Counted from the first letter of the stretch, positions 52,623 to 61,584 are shown. The stretch: DNA of 64,000 nt from Paenibacillus mesophilus (GCF_005938385.1 NZ_VCRA01000007.1:62001-126000); one strand, 5' to 3'. Notes: generated by a model from the sequence alone, not told the origin. Translations and numbers: made by a program.

Positions 52623-53555
52623 TCAGTCCTTCTTGACCGACTTCAGCATTTCCCCGATCGCTCCGATGCTGCCGAGCGTCTCCACCGCCTTCGTCGGGAT
52701 GAACACTTTGTTCGCCGCCCCGTTCGAAATGTCGGTCAACGCCTCGAGCGAACGGTACGTAAGCACCTGCTCGTCAAGACCGGCCTCGCGCAGCAGCTCG
52801 ATCCGCCGCTTCTCGGCTTCGGCGACCGCCTGGATCGCCTTCGCCTGACCGAGCGCCTCCAGCTCCTGAGCCTGCCGCAGCCCTTCGGCTTCGCGGATGC
52901 GCGCTTCCTTGTCGCCCTCCGCCTTTAAGATTTTGCTCTGCTTGTCGCCTTCCGCCCGCAAAATCATATCCTGCTTGGCCGCCTCCGCCTCCAATACGAT
53001 GGCGCGCTTACTGCGCTCGGCCTTCATCTGTTTGTCCATCGCTTCCTGGATGTCGCTGGGCGGCTGAATGTCGATTACTTCGACGCGCTCGATCCGGACG
53101 CCCCATTTCTCCGTCGCTTCGTCGAGCGCGACACGGATATCGGTCGATATTTTCTCCCGGCCGGAGAGCGTCTCGTCGAGCTCCATCTTGCCGATAATTT
53201 GCCGCATCGTGGCCGTGGATATGTTCCGCACCCCGTAGACGTAATCGGAAATGCCGTAAGTAGCCTGCTCCGGCCCGGTCACCTGGTAGAAAATGATCGT
53301 GTCGATCTGCACCTGCACGTTGTCCTTCGTAATAACCGTCTGCGGCGGCACGTTCGCCTGCTGGATGCGCAGGTCGTGATACGTCCGCACATGGTCGATG
53401 ATCGGGACGAGGATGTTGACGCCCGGCGTCAGCAGCCGGTTGAATTTCCCGAGCCGCTCCACGACGCCCACTCTTTGCTGCGGTACGATTTTGATCGACA
53501 ATGCCGCAATGACGATAACGATGAACAGCACGATAAGAGAAAGTATGACTCCCAC
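52623..53555 (-). CDS. SPFH/Band-7 (stomatin-like) membrane protein
   Basis: 310 residues: one N-terminal membrane helix (ILSLIVLFIVIVIAALSI), the Band-7 domain starting VPQQRVGVVERLGKFNRLLTPGVNILVPIIDHV, and a long charged Ala/Glu/Lys coiled coil (residues 175-260: AEAAKQDMILRAEGDKQSKILKAEGDKEARIREAEG) ending in EKRRIELL. It belongs to the stomatin/QmcA branch, organising membrane microdomains and often regulating a protease. The GTG start directly follows the NfeD stop codon. NfeD plus stomatin pairs are a known conserved operon in bacteria. Confidence 0.9.
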   Translation of the reverse strand: MGVILSLIVLFIVIVIAALSIKIVPQQRVGVVERLGKFNRLLTPGVNILVPIIDHVRTYHDLRIQQANVPPQTVITKDNVQVQIDTIIFYQVTGPEQATYGISDYVYGVRNISTATMRQIIGKMELDETLSGREKISTDIRVALDEATEKWGVRIERVEVIDIQPPSDIQEAMDKQMKAERSKRAIVLEAEAAKQDMILRAEGDKQSKILKAEGDKEARIREAEGLRQAQELEALGQAKAIQAVAEAEKRRIELLREAGLDEQVLTYRSLEALTDISNGAANKVFIPTKAVETLGSIGAIGEMLKSVKKD

Positions 53556-53990
53556 TTAAACATCCCCTCTCCATTTGTGGACTTGCAGCAGAGCGCTTCC
53601 CCTCTCGACGACGATTACGGTGTCTCCCTTGGTCAAGTTCTCGTCGGAGACCGCGCTCCATGTCTCGCTTCCCACCTTGACGATACCGGGCTTGCCGTCC
53701 TGTATGCTCTCGACTACGATGCCTTGCTTGCCGATCAGTTCGTCCACCGCATCCGTAAAGCCTCTCGAAGAGCGGAATCGGCGCGTAATCGGCTTCGTGA
53801 ACACCGTCAGCACAAGTACGACGATGCAGCCCGCCAACACCTGCCATACGAACGAGTCGGGCACGAACAGCGCGACCGCGGCAGCCACGACGGCGCCGAT
53901 TCCGATCCATAATAAATAGAACGTCAATGTCATCATTTCGATGACAAGCAAAATGCCGGCCGCGATGAGCCATATCGCCCAAAGCTCCAT
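53556..53990 (-). CDS. NfeD-family membrane protein
   Basis: 144 residues. Two or three N-terminal membrane helices (WAIWLIAAGILLVIEMMTLTFYLLWIGIGAVVAAAVALF, then WQVLAGCIVVLVLTVF) are followed by a C-terminal OB-fold (DELIGKQGIVVESIQDGKPGIVKVGSETWSAVSDENLTKGDTVIVVE). It is the short NfeD1b form, lacking the serine-protease domain. It partners the SPFH protein whose gene follows without a gap. GGAAAGGGG lies upstream of the ATG. No sigma-W-type promoter was seen in the 239 bases upstream. Confidence 0.9.
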   Translation of the reverse strand: MELWAIWLIAAGILLVIEMMTLTFYLLWIGIGAVVAAAVALFVPDSFVWQVLAGCIVVLVLTVFTKPITRRFRSSRGFTDAVDELIGKQGIVVESIQDGKPGIVKVGSETWSAVSDENLTKGDTVIVVERGSALLQVHKWRGDV

Positions 53991-54229
53991 CTTGCCGCAC
54001 CCCTTTCCTTCATATTTGCGGACCGCCGGAACCGAAACGGAATTCGCATCGGAGCGGGAATCCGCATGTGGGGCTGTTCTTGTCTACTATATTCCATAGG
54101 AATCGGTGATTTTCCTCCTTTTTTTCGCGCGGATTCGACAATCAAAGCGCCGCTCCCCGCAAGGAACTTGGACGCATACGCCGAATTAGGTAGAGACGCA
54201 ACATAAAACAAACGAGAGAGGGATCGGAA

Positions 54230-54697
54230 ATGAAGCCATGGCCCGAAGAGCTGATCCGATTTCTGGAGCGGCCGTCACCCCTCTTCGCTCATGTGGCAGC
54301 TGTAAAGAATGGAGCGCATCCTTTCTGCTGCCGCGTTTACGGCGTTCAAGCGGACGCCAACGGACTTCTGTGGATATCCGTCTTAACGAAGCAGTGGCGG
54401 CGGCTGAGCGACTACAAGGCGGACGGCTCGTGCCTGGCCGTCCTGCTAACATCCGGACTGGATAACGAATCGTATCAAGCGAAAGGTCCGTTTGTCCGGT
54501 GCCGCGCGTTCGCGGAGGACGATTCGGCATTGCTCGAGCGGCAGCGGAAGCTGACCGTCGACTGCTTCCCGAACCTTGCGCAGCTGCTCCATATCGATTC
54601 ATCGGACTGCCTTGTAATCGGAATGGAAGTGCACAGCGTGTATATCCAAACTCCGGGTCCGCGAGCGGGCTCGCTGCTGGCCGAAAGGAGAGGATAG
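54230..54697 (+). CDS. Pyridoxamine-5'-phosphate-oxidase-like split-barrel protein
   Basis: 155 residues of the FMN-binding split-barrel type: PSPLFAHVAAVKNGAHPFCCRVYGVQADANGLLWISVLTKQWRRLSDY, then a central KGPFVRC strand. It lacks the residues that define true PdxH and is best called a PNPOx-like protein binding a flavin or related cofactor. The next gene (1-bp gap) encodes a protein that starts with a related split-barrel domain and ends with a LuxR DNA-binding domain, which suggests a functional pair. The ribosome site GAGAGAGGG is good. Confidence 0.7.
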   Translation: MKPWPEELIRFLERPSPLFAHVAAVKNGAHPFCCRVYGVQADANGLLWISVLTKQWRRLSDYKADGSCLAVLLTSGLDNESYQAKGPFVRCRAFAEDDSALLERQRKLTVDCFPNLAQLLHIDSSDCLVIGMEVHSVYIQTPGPRAGSLLAERRG

Positions 54698-54698
54698 C

Positions 54699-55889
54699 TT
54701 GCTGCCTGCCGAACTGATGCCTGTATTCGATGGCGTTTTTCCCGCCACGATCATTACCGGCTCGCGCGACCTCGTTCCGAACATAGCCAATTTGTCGAAA
54801 GTATGGCATGTGGACGAGGAGCATGTCGCCATCGCCAACCAACTGCTGAACAAGACGGCAAGCAATCTGCAGGACAATCCGCTCGCTCTCATCCGGTTAA
54901 TGACCCCTGACGATCTGGTCCATTGGGAGCTGGAAGTGACTTATGTAAGCTCGGTAAGCGAAGGTCCGTTATTCGAATCGATCGATCAATCGATCAAGGC
55001 GCTTTCCTGGGTGACCGGTGCCGAATCGGCCGCGGCTTTGCGAGCCGCCGTCCTCTTCCGCGTGCTGTCGGTCAGGCGGTGCGATGAAGAGTCGCATCAC
55101 CCGCAGCCGGACCCGGAAACATACGGCGATCTGCTGCATGTTTTGGCGGAAACGGTGGAGCTGAACCGGTCCTCCTGCTGGATACCCGGAGCGGACGACC
55201 GCGAGCCGCAGCTGGTTGCCTCGAGAGGCGTGCCGGGAGCGGGAACGGACGATTCCGCGTTCGAAGCAATGAAGCGTCTGGCCGCTCTGGTCGCGTCGGA
55301 ACGCCGGATGATCCGGCTGCGCAACATCCGGTCCCAGATGAATTATATGCATACGATTCGGAAAGCCGCCGATACCTCTCTTCAAGGCGACAGTCCGAAC
55401 GTGATCCGCCCGCCGATATTGCAGCCGGACAGTTATCTCGCTTTTCCGATCGCAGCAAACGATAGTTTGCAAGGCATCGTTTGCTGTGAACAGGCGAATC
55501 CGGCCGGCGGCGAATCGTTCGACCGTCTGGAGGAGCGGTTCCTGACGCTGCTCTCCCGCAGAATCGGCGAGACGCTCTCGAGCTTGGCCTCCGTCTCCGA
55601 CAACGACCGCCGCCATTTATTCAGACAAGCCGTGGAGCGCGCCAAGCTGGAATGGGCGAAAGAAACCGATCCGTTCTACACCGTGCTCAGCGCGAGAGAA
55701 CGTCAAGTTTCGATACACGTCGCCCGCGGCTGTACGAATGCGGAGACCGCCAAGCTGCTTTTCGTCAGCGTACGGACGGTAACGACCCATTTGGAGCGAA
55801 TATACCAGAAGCTTGAGCTGACCTCCCGCGCGGCTCTGACCCGTTACATCGTCGAGAAGGGACTTATGTCGGACGATCCGAATCCGTAA
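54699..55889 (+). CDS. Split-barrel / GAF / LuxR-HTH fusion regulator
   Basis: 396 residues. Residues 1-110 (FPATIITGSRDLVPNIANLSKVWHVDEEHVAIANQLLNKT) look like a PNPOx-like flavin-binding barrel. About 145-305 is a GAF-type sensor (LLHVLAETVELNRSSCWI, SYLAFPIAANDSLQGIVCCEQ). About 330-390 is a LuxR-type helix-turn-helix (LSARERQVSIHVARGCTNAETAKLLFVSVRTVTTHLERIYQKL). It is probably a one-component transcription factor sensing redox state or a small ligand. The TTG start has AAGGAGAGG 6 bases upstream. It is in operon with 54230. No phosphoacceptor domain is present. Confidence 0.75.
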   Translation: MLPAELMPVFDGVFPATIITGSRDLVPNIANLSKVWHVDEEHVAIANQLLNKTASNLQDNPLALIRLMTPDDLVHWELEVTYVSSVSEGPLFESIDQSIKALSWVTGAESAAALRAAVLFRVLSVRRCDEESHHPQPDPETYGDLLHVLAETVELNRSSCWIPGADDREPQLVASRGVPGAGTDDSAFEAMKRLAALVASERRMIRLRNIRSQMNYMHTIRKAADTSLQGDSPNVIRPPILQPDSYLAFPIAANDSLQGIVCCEQANPAGGESFDRLEERFLTLLSRRIGETLSSLASVSDNDRRHLFRQAVERAKLEWAKETDPFYTVLSARERQVSIHVARGCTNAETAKLLFVSVRTVTTHLERIYQKLELTSRAALTRYIVEKGLMSDDPNP

Positions 55890-55942
55890 TCGAAACAATA
55901 CGTAATTCAACCGATACAAGGACAAGCAGATTACCGGCTATT

Positions 55943-56443
55943 ATGGGAATTGAAAATCATACTCCCATGAAAGCGGTGTTGAATCAGATGCAATGGCTTG
56001 TCATGCTTCATGTTTTGTCGGCGGTAATCGGGATCGGTCCTACCTTCGCTTTTCCGCTGCTGCTGCGCAATACGTCTTCCGCGGCCGAGATGACAACCGC
56101 ACTCGGCCATGTCGCCAAGCTGGAACTATTTCCGAAACTATTCGGCACGCTCGCCGTTTTATCGGGATTCGCGTTATTTTGGCTCGGCTCGTACGGCTCG
56201 TTTATGCAAATTTGGATAATAGGGACGCTGCTGCTGTATATCGTCATCGAGGTGCTGATCATCGGATTTCTGAACCCGACGGCAAAGAAGCTTCATGAGG
56301 CTGTTGGAAGCCCTGACGTACAGTCGGGCGGCGGAATATCGCCACAGGCGGGAGCGATGTATGCGCGGGTGAGAAGCTATCATTTGTGGGCAACCGTTCT
56401 CAGTACCGTTATCATCGTCCTGATGATTTTGAAACCGCATTGA
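55943..56443 (+). CDS. DUF2269-family membrane protein
   Basis: 166 residues with four hydrophobic helices: WLVMLHVLSAVIGIGPTFAFPLLL, LFGTLAVLSGFALFWLGSY, WIIGTLLLYIVIEVLIIGFL and YHLWATVLSTVIIVLMIL. The LHVLSAVIGIG motif is typical of DUF2269. Function is unknown. The start is uncertain: ATG 55943 has no clear ribosome site, and ATGs at 55967 and 55988 are alternatives, the last placing the helix near the N-terminus. It lies between the fusion regulator and the acetyltransferase gene, 18 bp upstream of the latter. Confidence 0.75.
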   Translation: MGIENHTPMKAVLNQMQWLVMLHVLSAVIGIGPTFAFPLLLRNTSSAAEMTTALGHVAKLELFPKLFGTLAVLSGFALFWLGSYGSFMQIWIIGTLLLYIVIEVLIIGFLNPTAKKLHEAVGSPDVQSGGGISPQAGAMYARVRSYHLWATVLSTVIIVLMILKPH

Positions 56444-56461
56444 TCGAAGGGGGCACAGTCC

Positions 56462-57277
56462 ATGAACGATTCCCTGCAAGGCGCGTACTTGAATATGATT
56501 CAAATCGGGAAGCGGGAGCCCTCGCTGCCCTATTTGCAAAGTCTGATCCGGCATCATTTGTGCCGGGTCCCTTTCGAGAATATAAGCAAGCTGCACTATT
56601 ATATGCACCAAGGGAAGACCGGCCCGTTATGGATGCCTTCCCTGGAAACGTTTCTGCACAACCGGATCGCAAAAGGATTCGGCGGGAACTGCTACATCTT
56701 GAACTCTTCATTCGGGGAGCTGCTGCAATCGCTCGGCTTTCAGACGGAAATCGTCCGCGCAACCGGCGGAAACATGCATTTGGCGCTTCGCGTGACGATC
56801 GGACAGCAGAGCTATTATGTGGATGTCGGGTACGGAGCTCCCTTGTTCGAGCCTCTCTCGTTGGAGAGGCAGCCTCATTTTACCCGATTCGGGGAAGAAG
56901 TGATCATCACGAAGCTGGAAGACGACCGTTACAGGATCGATCGGCGAACGAACGGGCAAAGCTTCGTGATGAAGCAGATCGAATGGAAGCCTGTCACGTT
57001 GGCGAGCTTCAACGACGCGATAACGGATTCCTTGAGAGACGATGACGGTAACCCGTTCATGCGAAGAATCGTGGCAACCGCGTTCAAGAACGATACGGCG
57101 TACTCGGTCGTCAATCGGAAGCTGTTCGTGAAGACCGATAAAGGAACGGAACTGCACGAATATTCCCGCGAACGGGACTGGATGGACATGATGCGGATCA
57201 CGTTCGGCTTCGACCCGGACGCCCTGCGGGAAGCGCAGCAATTTTTGGATGAACGCGGCGTCCGCTTGTTTGGATAA
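56462..57277 (+). CDS. Arylamine N-acetyltransferase
   Basis: 271 residues, usual length. The Cys-His-Asp triad is visible: Cys77 in GFGGNCYILN, His106 in GNMHLALRV and Asp121 in YYVDVGYG. The N-terminal VPFENISKL segment is also characteristic. The enzyme transfers acetyl from acetyl-CoA to arylamines or hydrazines, probably for detoxification. AAGGGGG lies about 9 bases before the ATG. It follows the DUF2269 gene closely and may share its transcript. Confidence 0.9.
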   Translation: MNDSLQGAYLNMIQIGKREPSLPYLQSLIRHHLCRVPFENISKLHYYMHQGKTGPLWMPSLETFLHNRIAKGFGGNCYILNSSFGELLQSLGFQTEIVRATGGNMHLALRVTIGQQSYYVDVGYGAPLFEPLSLERQPHFTRFGEEVIITKLEDDRYRIDRRTNGQSFVMKQIEWKPVTLASFNDAITDSLRDDDGNPFMRRIVATAFKNDTAYSVVNRKLFVKTDKGTELHEYSRERDWMDMMRITFGFDPDALREAQQFLDERGVRLFG

Positions 57278-57289
57278 GAACCAACCACT

Positions 57290-57475
57290 AAATGGAAAAC
57301 CTGCAGTAAATGCGACTGGTAAAGAGCAAATAGCTGGCCATAACGGGAAAACCTACAGCTAATCTCGCCATAATCGGCCCCAAAAAGCAAATTAGAGAAA
57401 ACATACTGTAGGTTTTCCAGTTCACTACCCGTAGAAGCAAAGAAATCGAAAAAATAACGGCATGTTTTCCAGTTA
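57290..57475. repeat. Four copies of a 20-bp repeat around TGGAAAACCTACAGTA
   Basis: Forward copies at 57290-57309 (one mismatch in the core) and 57341-57362; inverted copies at 57404-57422 and 57455-57475. Copies 2 and 3 form a perfect 13-bp stem, GGAAAACCTACAG (57346-57358) with its complement (57406-57418). The stretch 57278-57546 otherwise has no gene and a lower GC content. Confidence 0.65.
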
Positions 57476-57546
57476 CGAGTGCGGAAAAGGTTCGATTGAG
57501 CCGGATCATGTCTCGGGTCATAGGTAAAGTTACTGATCGAAGCCGT

Positions 57547-58764
57547 TCACTCCGCTTCCAAAGCCGACGGAAGTCCGACTTTCGCCCGGTCCGGCTCCAG
57601 CGTTTTCCTGGCGCGGTATTCGAAGTAAGGGACGGCCAGCAGACATAACACGGACACGCCGATCAGCACGACGAATATAGGGCTCCGGAAATCGTCTACG
57701 GACATGACGATCAACAGCGTAGCGATACGGGTTACGCAGATGAGCGTCTCCCTCCAGACGAGAAGCTTCGCCTGTCCCGCCTCCGAATACGGCTTGATCC
57801 ATTTGAATTGAAGCGTATTCCAGGCCGCGCCGAAGCAAAACATGCCGACCGCCGTCAGCAGATTGGAAACGATGAGCAAAGGCTTGGCGGGGACGAGCAC
57901 GATCAGGAAGCCGCCGGCGATCAGCAGACAGCCCAGCATCAGAAACGTGCTGTCCTTCAACCCGTACTTGCGGTATACGAACAGCCCTCCCAAGGTGGCG
58001 AGCGTGTACAAGCCGTTGAGCGCCGCGATCCAGAACTTGTTCTCCGTCACGCTGAACGTAAATAACAGCAGAAACAGCTGCTGGAACTGCAAAAAGACGC
58101 CGGCCGCCAAGTTCGATGCGGAAAACCAGCGAAGACCGGGTTTGCGCAACAGCTCCCGCCACAGCCAACCGAGCGTCGACGGACGGGGCGAGTCATCCTT
58201 ACCCGCTTTCATCGAAATTTTCGGCATCGCAAACGAGAATACGAGCATGCACACGACGAAAACGAGCATAAGGGCGAACGTGCCCGAATACCCGAAATAC
58301 ATAATAATCGCCGCGGATAACAGCGGGATCGCCAAAGTAACGGCCTGCTGAATGCTTGCCGCCGCCGAGAAATATTGGCCGAGCTCTGCGCTTGTACCGC
58401 TCATGGACACGCTCAAGTTTTGCGCCGCGCTGAAAAATCCGTACATGACGCCGACGGCCGCTCCGATCAAGGCGATCCAGAGCAGCCGGTTATCCAGCTC
58501 GAGAAACGACAATATCAAAAATGCGCTTCCCCCGGCAAAAGCCGAGATGCCGAGCAGCAGCCGAACCGTTGCTCTGGTCAGCAAGTAAGCCGCTGCGGCG
58601 AAAGCGAACGACCACGAGAAATAGACGAGCAAATTGTACCAGGCGACCTCGGAGATGAGCCGGTTTTTCTCCCAAATAAACAGATTGACGAATATTCCGA
58701 CATAAACGAAAATGGTGTAGCTCATCAAGTTCATGACGAGCCATCTTCTAAGCGCGTGCGACAT
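57547..58764 (-). CDS. Major facilitator superfamily transporter
   Basis: 405 residues with about twelve hydrophobic helices in two halves, and a central charged loop (AMPKISMKAGKDDSPRPSTLGWLWREL). Segments such as VFYALGVMYGFFSA-type helix 4 and GLYTLATLGGLFVYRKYGLKD suit an MFS permease. Substrate cannot be assigned. The ATG at 58764 has AAAGAGG 7-8 bases upstream; the frame upstream to 58827 is rejected. It stands alone on this strand after the repeat region. Confidence 0.85.
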   Translation of the reverse strand: MSHALRRWLVMNLMSYTIFVYVGIFVNLFIWEKNRLISEVAWYNLLVYFSWSFAFAAAAYLLTRATVRLLLGISAFAGGSAFLILSFLELDNRLLWIALIGAAVGVMYGFFSAAQNLSVSMSGTSAELGQYFSAAASIQQAVTLAIPLLSAAIIMYFGYSGTFALMLVFVVCMLVFSFAMPKISMKAGKDDSPRPSTLGWLWRELLRKPGLRWFSASNLAAGVFLQFQQLFLLLFTFSVTENKFWIAALNGLYTLATLGGLFVYRKYGLKDSTFLMLGCLLIAGGFLIVLVPAKPLLIVSNLLTAVGMFCFGAAWNTLQFKWIKPYSEAGQAKLLVWRETLICVTRIATLLIVMSVDDFRSPIFVVLIGVSVLCLLAVPYFEYRARKTLEPDRAKVGLPSALEAE

Positions 58765-58964
58765 GTTGGTTCCTCTTTCCGCTAATCTCTGGTCGGCACC
58801 GTCATCTGCGTTCCTCTCGGGCCCCAACTAAGTATACTATCGAACGGTGAATTTGACATCGGGGGAGCGCAAAAAAAGAATCGGACATCATCGCCCTCAA
58901 TAACGTGCGGAGCACCCGGCGCCGCAACTATTGGCTCTTCTGCGAGGGGATACTGCCTCTAACG

Positions 58965-60221
58965 CTATACGCTGCCGTTCGGAATGTCCCATATAATACG
59001 GGCGGCGTATACGCTATTGTCAGCGCCCATCAAAGTTATTAGTCCGCTCATATGGGGAGCCGATCCGAGTGGAGCCAGCTCCTGTTCGGTATACGATTCG
59101 AGCAGCAGACGCCGCATTTCCTCACCCCATACGCCCCCATTTTGCATCCATTCGGCTACGGTTACCCATGTCTCCCGCTCGTTCACATTCACGACCCCGA
59201 AGTTGCACAGTCTCGCTCCCCGTTCCGGGACCAGCACACGTTCGGATGCGCGGATCAAGCACAGCCGTTCCGGATCGACCTCGGCGATAAACAAAGGAGC
59301 CCGGTGTCTGAAGATGTGATCGTTGTTGCCTGCCTTTCTCGTATAGATCAGGAACAGCCCTTCGCTATGGGTTACCCAATGCTGCTGAGTGTTGTACGTG
59401 GGCACCTCGCTTCCGTCATCCCAAGTCCAACCTTTCGGCTCCCCGAATTGCAGCCCGTCTGCACTTCGCGCCACAGCCCCGTGATCGTCGGCCCGCAATG
59501 TCAAGTAAAACTGTCCCCGGAACCGGGTCAAGGAAGGCTCTACGTAGCCTCGATCACGAAGAACCGTGAGCTCCGTCCCGTGCTCGATATATCGAAGTCT
59601 TTCTCCGTCGAAACGACAGCGGACAACCGTCGAGTAGTTGAAATGACGCCCGCCGCTTACATCCTCCGCGGATTTCGAAAAGTAGATGGGCAATAAAATG
59701 TCGCCGTTCTCCAAATCGAATCGCTGCGTCGATCCCGCACCCGACGTATAAAAAGTCGGAGGCATCGCCATTTCACGCCAATCCGTCCAGCTTTGACGAT
59801 CCGCATCGTATACCGCATACCCCGTTTTACGAATCGGCCGGTAGATGTGGTTGCCTCTGTACGTTACGGTATGGCCGATTCCCAGAAGCTTTCCGGTCGC
59901 TTCGTGCCATGCCGGAGTAAAGTCGCTTATAACCTCTTCCAAGCCTTCGCCTAGCGTATGTCGTCCAAGAGCCGGCTGTTCCGCGGGAGAGGTCCAAGTC
60001 TTCCCCATATCATCGGAACGCGTTACGTTCAAGGCGTAGAAGACGTCGCTGCCGGTTAAATTCAGCGGTGACAGCGTCATGACTACGGAGGTCTTCTCCC
60101 CTTTCACGATGCCGGCTCTCGGATGCGTCCAGCACAATTCCTGACCGGGAACGAACCCGGAGCTGATCGTATCAAGCCGAATGTCATAGCCTGGACTTTT
60201 GGGTTCAACATACTCGCCCAT
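58965..60221 (-). CDS. Sialidase-fold (BNR repeat) protein
   Basis: 418 residues with an Asp box, SDDMGKTW (69-76), and repeated propeller-type strands (GDILLPIYFS, GYVEPSLTRFRGQFYLTLRADD, EGLFLIYTRKAGNND, GARLCNFGVVNVNERETWVTVAEW). No signal peptide, so it is probably cytoplasmic. It belongs to the sialidase-like superfamily, but without an evident full catalytic Arg triad the activity is uncertain. GAGGAGG precedes the ATG. It is not obviously a duplicate of the 15011 propeller protein: only the Asp box is shared by eye. Confidence 0.72.
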   Translation of the reverse strand: MGEYVEPKSPGYDIRLDTISSGFVPGQELCWTHPRAGIVKGEKTSVVMTLSPLNLTGSDVFYALNVTRSDDMGKTWTSPAEQPALGRHTLGEGLEEVISDFTPAWHEATGKLLGIGHTVTYRGNHIYRPIRKTGYAVYDADRQSWTDWREMAMPPTFYTSGAGSTQRFDLENGDILLPIYFSKSAEDVSGGRHFNYSTVVRCRFDGERLRYIEHGTELTVLRDRGYVEPSLTRFRGQFYLTLRADDHGAVARSADGLQFGEPKGWTWDDGSEVPTYNTQQHWVTHSEGLFLIYTRKAGNNDHIFRHRAPLFIAEVDPERLCLIRASERVLVPERGARLCNFGVVNVNERETWVTVAEWMQNGGVWGEEMRRLLLESYTEQELAPLGSAPHMSGLITLMGADNSVYAARIIWDIPNGSV

Positions 60222-60429
60222 CTTGCCCGCCTCCTCGTTGTATCACTACGGTCGTCATAGTCCCAATTTTGCTCGCCGCGATTTGCTTCGATTGCTTAAT
60301 CGGCCGCTTCCGCATCTTTGGCTAACGAAGCTTTGTTTAATATGGAGTCCACGATGCTTACGCCCAATTGAATGTTGCCATAGAACTCCAACCAAGCGCA
60401 AGCCCCCTTCGGCAATTAAGCATGAAAAA

Positions 60430-60452
60430 CCGGCGACCGCTGCGATCGCCGG
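60430..60452 (-). terminator. Terminator of the 60482 gene
   Basis: CCGGCGA (60430-60436) pairs with TCGCCGG (60446-60452). On the minus strand it is followed by TTTTTCATG. It lies 30 bases after the stop at 60482. Confidence 0.7.
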
Positions 60453-60481
60453 ATTCCGTATTCCGTATTGCGTCCATTACC

Positions 60482-60763
60482 TTATGCCGTCTTCCCTCCG
60501 CTTTCGGACACGATTTTGTCCGCGAAGCTTTTGATCGTCGAGCAGCCGAGCAGCGGCGGCTTGGATACGCAGGTGAGGATCAGCTGTCCGCTTCTGGCGT
60601 CCCAAGCATACTGGAAATTAACCTTCAAGCCGGCGACCGTTATCGAGATGTTTCCCGACGGCGCATTCGGTATATCGATTCCTTTTTTCTTGCCCAACAT
60701 TTGCAGTGCGCGAAATACGGCGGGCGTCACATTTTTGTACTTGAAAGGCGGGCATGCGGCCAT
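60482..60763 (-). CDS. Small hypothetical protein
   Basis: 93 residues, no membrane segment or signal. It opens MAACPPFKYKNVTPAVFRALQMLGKKKGIDIP, has alternating strands NISITVAGLKVNFQYAWDARSGQLILTCVSK, then a C-terminal helix SFADKIVSE; this alpha-beta layout looks folded. ATG 60763 has GAGGGG 10 bases upstream; an ATG 7 codons earlier is possible. I do not recognise a family. It is followed by its own terminator and is co-oriented with the nucleotidyltransferase gene. Confidence 0.55.
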   Translation of the reverse strand: MAACPPFKYKNVTPAVFRALQMLGKKKGIDIPNAPSGNISITVAGLKVNFQYAWDARSGQLILTCVSKPPLLGCSTIKSFADKIVSESGGKTA

Positions 60764-60836
60764 CCGGCATCTTCCCCTCGTCATGGTGTCGTATTGTATG
60801 TATATGAGGGGCTGCTTGGCTAAAGTGCCGCATGAA

Positions 60837-61448
60837 TTAGTGCCACGGAACGATCTTCAACCGCGGCCACAGCGCACTCCATCTGCTTACCTTCTTCTCG
60901 TAGATCGACTGCGTAATTTGTGCTTTGTTCGGCCTGACAATCATCCCGAATAAATCGTTTAAACCGAATGGCGCATAGACGCTCCAATCGCCGTTCCCGT
61001 CTCTTCGCACTCCGATCGCGGTCGCCGTCGTCGGCCAACTGTTGATCGCATCTTCTACGGAATCGTAAGGCCGGATCGGATATCCGAAATGCCGCTCGTA
61101 CCATAGATGGACGCGCGCCTGATTTTTCACATCCAGTCTGAACGGCAAATGAGCGAATAGACGCTGCGCGTCTTCGATCGCCTTATTTTCTTTGTCCGGC
61201 GACAAATCCGTATCGAAGTACACGATATCGATATCGCTTATGCCATAGTTCAACGGCAGCCCGCTGATATAGTTCCATATCGACTGAGTAACGCAGCCCG
61301 CCCCGATATAGCAGTTATCGAGCTTCAGCAGCCGCATGTCTTGAAACAGCGCCTCCATTACAGGATTCGCTTGCAATATGCCGGCAACAGCTTCCAACTG
61401 GAAACCAAGATCACGGTTATACGCTTCGAAGCGTGTCTCCGTCGTCAT
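60837..61448 (-). CDS. Nucleotidyltransferase-family protein (PF06042-like)
   Basis: 203 residues. The segment CYIGAGCVTQSIWNYISGLPLNYGISDIDIVYFD carries the GAGxV start and the D-x-D pair of the nucleotidyltransferase fold, as in the PF06042 family. LWYERHFGYPIRPYDSVEDAINSWPTTATAIGVR and PFGLNDLFGMIVRPN are also typical of it. The substrate of these proteins is not known. ATG 61448 has GGGGTG 7 bases upstream; a GTG three codons earlier is possible. It overlaps a putative short frame at 61417-61584. Confidence 0.82.
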   Translation of the reverse strand: MTTETRFEAYNRDLGFQLEAVAGILQANPVMEALFQDMRLLKLDNCYIGAGCVTQSIWNYISGLPLNYGISDIDIVYFDTDLSPDKENKAIEDAQRLFAHLPFRLDVKNQARVHLWYERHFGYPIRPYDSVEDAINSWPTTATAIGVRRDGNGDWSVYAPFGLNDLFGMIVRPNKAQITQSIYEKKVSRWSALWPRLKIVPWH

Positions 61449-61584
61449 ATCCCACACCCCTGCCTCTGACTAAATCTTCGTTGGAGCCGTCGGCTTTGCC
61501 TTGCAAATACGGCAGGATCCGCTCCATGTACACTTTCCAATCGACGTGTTCTTGTTGGTCGTTTGGCTTCCCGGCGGAGCGCAA
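61417..61584 (-). CDS. Possible short ORF or gene remnant (55 residues)
   Basis: From a TTG at 61584 the frame reads a protein-like sequence with DQQEHVDWKVYMERILPYLQG and ends inside the start of the nucleotidyltransferase gene. Composition is more like real protein than a random frame, but no good ribosome site precedes the TTG (GGAGG is 17 bases away) and a TGA sits directly upstream. It may be the end of a decayed gene. Confidence 0.25.
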   Translation of the reverse strand: MRSAGKPNDQQEHVDWKVYMERILPYLQGKADGSNEDLVRGRGVGYDDGDTLRSV

